From: Cognatazoarcus halotolerans
GTDB taxonomy: Bacteria > Pseudomonadota > Gammaproteobacteria > Burkholderiales > Rhodocyclaceae
Assembly: GCF_009800965.1 (NCBI RefSeq)
Contig: NZ_WUAF01000015.1
Span: 1-64,000 of the forward strand
Reading direction: 5' to 3'
DNA length: 64,000 bases
Position numbers and translations under genes: made by a program. A model generated the notes under the pieces. It was not told the DNA's origin. It did no database searches and saw only the letters and a program-made list of their open reading frames with translations. Below are positions 62,645 through 64,000 of this stretch, one piece after another (position 1 is the stretch's first letter; each line of letters starts with the position of its first letter).

Positions 62645-62839
62645 TGTGTTTACTTTTTTTCTTATATAAATAAAAACTAGTAAACATGCTCGGCCGTTTT
62701 CTGTGGAAAATCGACTTTTTCCTTTTATTATCATCACCTTGACCGTGTTCATAAGCCTCTTGAGAAGTAGGTTGTGAACGGGTGCATGGATTGTTGATCA
62801 AATTTCCGGATTTTCAACTTGTCCCGCTTACCCACAATC
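62645..62839. repeat. AT-rich duplicated unit, copy B
   Basis: Diverged copy of 62199-62393. It has TGTTTACT at 62647 and AGTAAACA ending 62686, then TGTGGAAAA at 62702-62710, ATTGTTGATC at 62790-62799 and TTACCCACA at 62828-62836. Spacing between these landmarks is preserved while intervening sequence has changed. The 250-bp spacer between copies (about 62394-62644) shows no gene. The unit ends about 50 bp before earP. Confidence 0.8.
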
Positions 62840-62886
62840 CATCCAGTGCTGTCCGGCATGGTTGTCCACCGACAGGGCCGTGCATC

Positions 62887-64000
62887 ATGACTTCTGCTTC
62901 CTTGCCGAACAGGGTCTGGGACATCTTCTGCCGGCTTGTGGATAACTTCGGGGATATCGGTGTCTGCTGGCGGCTTGCCAGGCAACTGGCCGGCGAGCAC
63001 GGAATCTTCGTGCGTCTCTGGGTCGACCATCCGGAAAGCATGGCAGCAATTGCACCGGAATCGGTGATCGGCTTGAATCCCTTTAGGGACGGTACTGTCG
63101 AGCTGATTCCGTGGCGTGATGCAGCGCCGATGCCTATCCCGGGCGAGCTTGTGATAGAGGCCTTTGCGTGCGAATTGCCTGCCGGTTTTCTTGCCGGGAT
63201 GTTGCAAAGCAAAAATCCGCCGCTGTGGATAAATCTGGAATACCTCAGCGCCGAAGACTGGGTCGAGGGCTGCCATCTGCTGCCTTCCCCCCATCCCGCG
63301 AGCGGTCTTGCCAAGCATTTCTTCTTTCCCGGTTTCGCCCCGCATACCGGCGGATTGCTTTGCGAACACGGACTCATACAGATGCGCAAGGCTTTCCAGG
63401 CTGAGGCCAGCGCGTGCGAGGCCGTGTGGAAGACCCTCGGTGTTGAACCCGTCAGCGATCTGGAGGAAACCCGGATTTCCCTGTTCTGTTACGAGAACGG
63501 GGCCGTTCGCAGCCTGCTCGATTCACTGGCGCAAGACGGCAGGTCCTCGAGGCTGCTCGTGCCCGAGGGAAGGATCGTGCCGGCCCTGTCCGATTGGTGT
63601 GGCGAGAAGCTGCAGCGAGGCGCCTGCATCCGGCGGGGCAACCTGACGATAAACGTGCTGCCGTTCGTCAGCCAGTCCATGTACGATCGGCTGCTGTGGG
63701 CATGTGACATCAATTTCGTGCGGGGCGAGGACTCACTGGTGCGGGCACTGTGGGCAGGTCGCCCGTTCGTGTGGCACGCCTACGTCCAGCAGGACGACCT
63801 TCACCTGATCAAGCTGGAAGCCTTGCTGGAGCGCTTTCTCGGCTCGATGCCACTGAAAGCGGCAGCGGCTTTCGGCGGCATGGCCCGCGCATGGAATCGT
63901 CAGGAGACGGTTTCGACCTGGCTGCCGGCATTTCGGGCGCAAGCGGTGGCGATCGGTGCCGCGCTGGAGGATTGGCAGGAGCAGATCCGTCTGTCGGGCG
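62887..64000 (+). CDS. earP: Elongation factor P arginine rhamnosyltransferase (cut at window edge)
   Basis: 371 complete codons from ATG 62887 run open to the last base, so only the C-terminal end is missing. The N terminus DIFCRLVDNFGDIGVCWRLARQ contains the Asp pair (Asp19, Asp23) of the EarP active site. RGEDSLVRALWAGRPFVWHAYVQQDD is the nucleotide-sugar-binding segment near residue 280. EarP transfers rhamnose from TDP-rhamnose to an arginine of EF-P, helping polyproline translation. efp is usually next. Two perfect DnaA boxes (TGTGGATAA) lie inside it at 62937-62945 and 63224-63232. Confidence 0.93.
   Translation, partial: MTSASLPNRVWDIFCRLVDNFGDIGVCWRLARQLAGEHGIFVRLWVDHPESMAAIAPESVIGLNPFRDGTVELIPWRDAAPMPIPGELVIEAFACELPAGFLAGMLQSKNPPLWINLEYLSAEDWVEGCHLLPSPHPASGLAKHFFFPGFAPHTGGLLCEHGLIQMRKAFQAEASACEAVWKTLGVEPVSDLEETRISLFCYENGAVRSLLDSLAQDGRSSRLLVPEGRIVPALSDWCGEKLQRGACIRRGNLTINVLPFVSQSMYDRLLWACDINFVRGEDSLVRALWAGRPFVWHAYVQQDDLHLIKLEALLERFLGSMPLKAAAAFGGMARAWNRQETVSTWLPAFRAQAVAIGAALEDWQEQIRLSG

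Overview
The window looks like the replication-origin-proximal part of the chromosome of a GC-rich betaproteobacterium, most likely in or near the Thauera/Azoarcus group (Rhodocyclales). This rests on gene content and order recalled from that group, not on a database search. The pointers are gyrB-dnaN-dnaA divergent from rpmH-rnpA-yidD-yidC-mnmE, an rsmB-DUF4390-ntrYX-trkA-trkH run, hemE-priA, an EarP-type rhamnosyltransferase gene, and two perfect parS palindromes near mnmE.

Layout. 1-1.7 kb: a lower-GC, stop-interrupted frame, then two diverged copies of a hairpin-rich non-coding repeat. 1.7-11.2 kb: two catabolic modules that both end in a CoA-acylating (methyl)malonate-semialdehyde dehydrogenase. 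One starts with an omega-amino acid:pyruvate transaminase (beta-alanine route); the other with a GMC dehydrogenase (probably 3-hydroxypropionate). Each has its own LysR regulator. 11.7-21 kb: replication and ribosome/membrane biogenesis core. 21-23.3 kb: parS, a TauE/SafE permease, parS, then speD-speE. 23.3-33.1 kb: rsmB, DUF4390, a NtrY/NtrX pair whose NtrX has lost its ATPase motifs, and trkA with two tandem trkH genes. 33.2-41.7 kb: hemE, an AT-rich gap with a DnaA box, priA, a ROK kinase, a DMT permease, a Pit phosphate transporter with its DUF47 partner, and an acyltransferase.

41.7-50.8 kb is a signalling and accessory stretch: an OmpR-type two-component system next to two Spondin_N-type secreted proteins; a GAF-PAS-GGDEF-EAL gene broken by a deletion and frameshift; a LytS-type kinase whose LytTR regulator carries an in-frame TGA; and a PEP-CTERM-like secreted protein. 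50.8-52.2 kb is a small accessory insert: a 103-bp inverted-repeat element and a low-GC gene resembling pPIWI-associated nucleases. 52.2-55.7 kb is a complete proVWX glycine-betaine importer. 56-62.2 kb holds ybiT-type ABC-F, an MFS permease, a periplasmic rhodanese, small unknowns, rsuA and a second TauE/SafE. The right end holds earP, cut by the window edge. It is preceded by two nearly gap-free AT-rich units that contain DnaA-box-like sites at the same spacing.

The strongest leads are the duplicated AT-rich units at 62.2-62.8 kb, the two parS sites, the degenerate NtrX, two neighbouring broken signalling genes, and the orphan nuclease-like gene beside the inverted-repeat element. No tRNA, rRNA, CRISPR array or intact transposase was seen.
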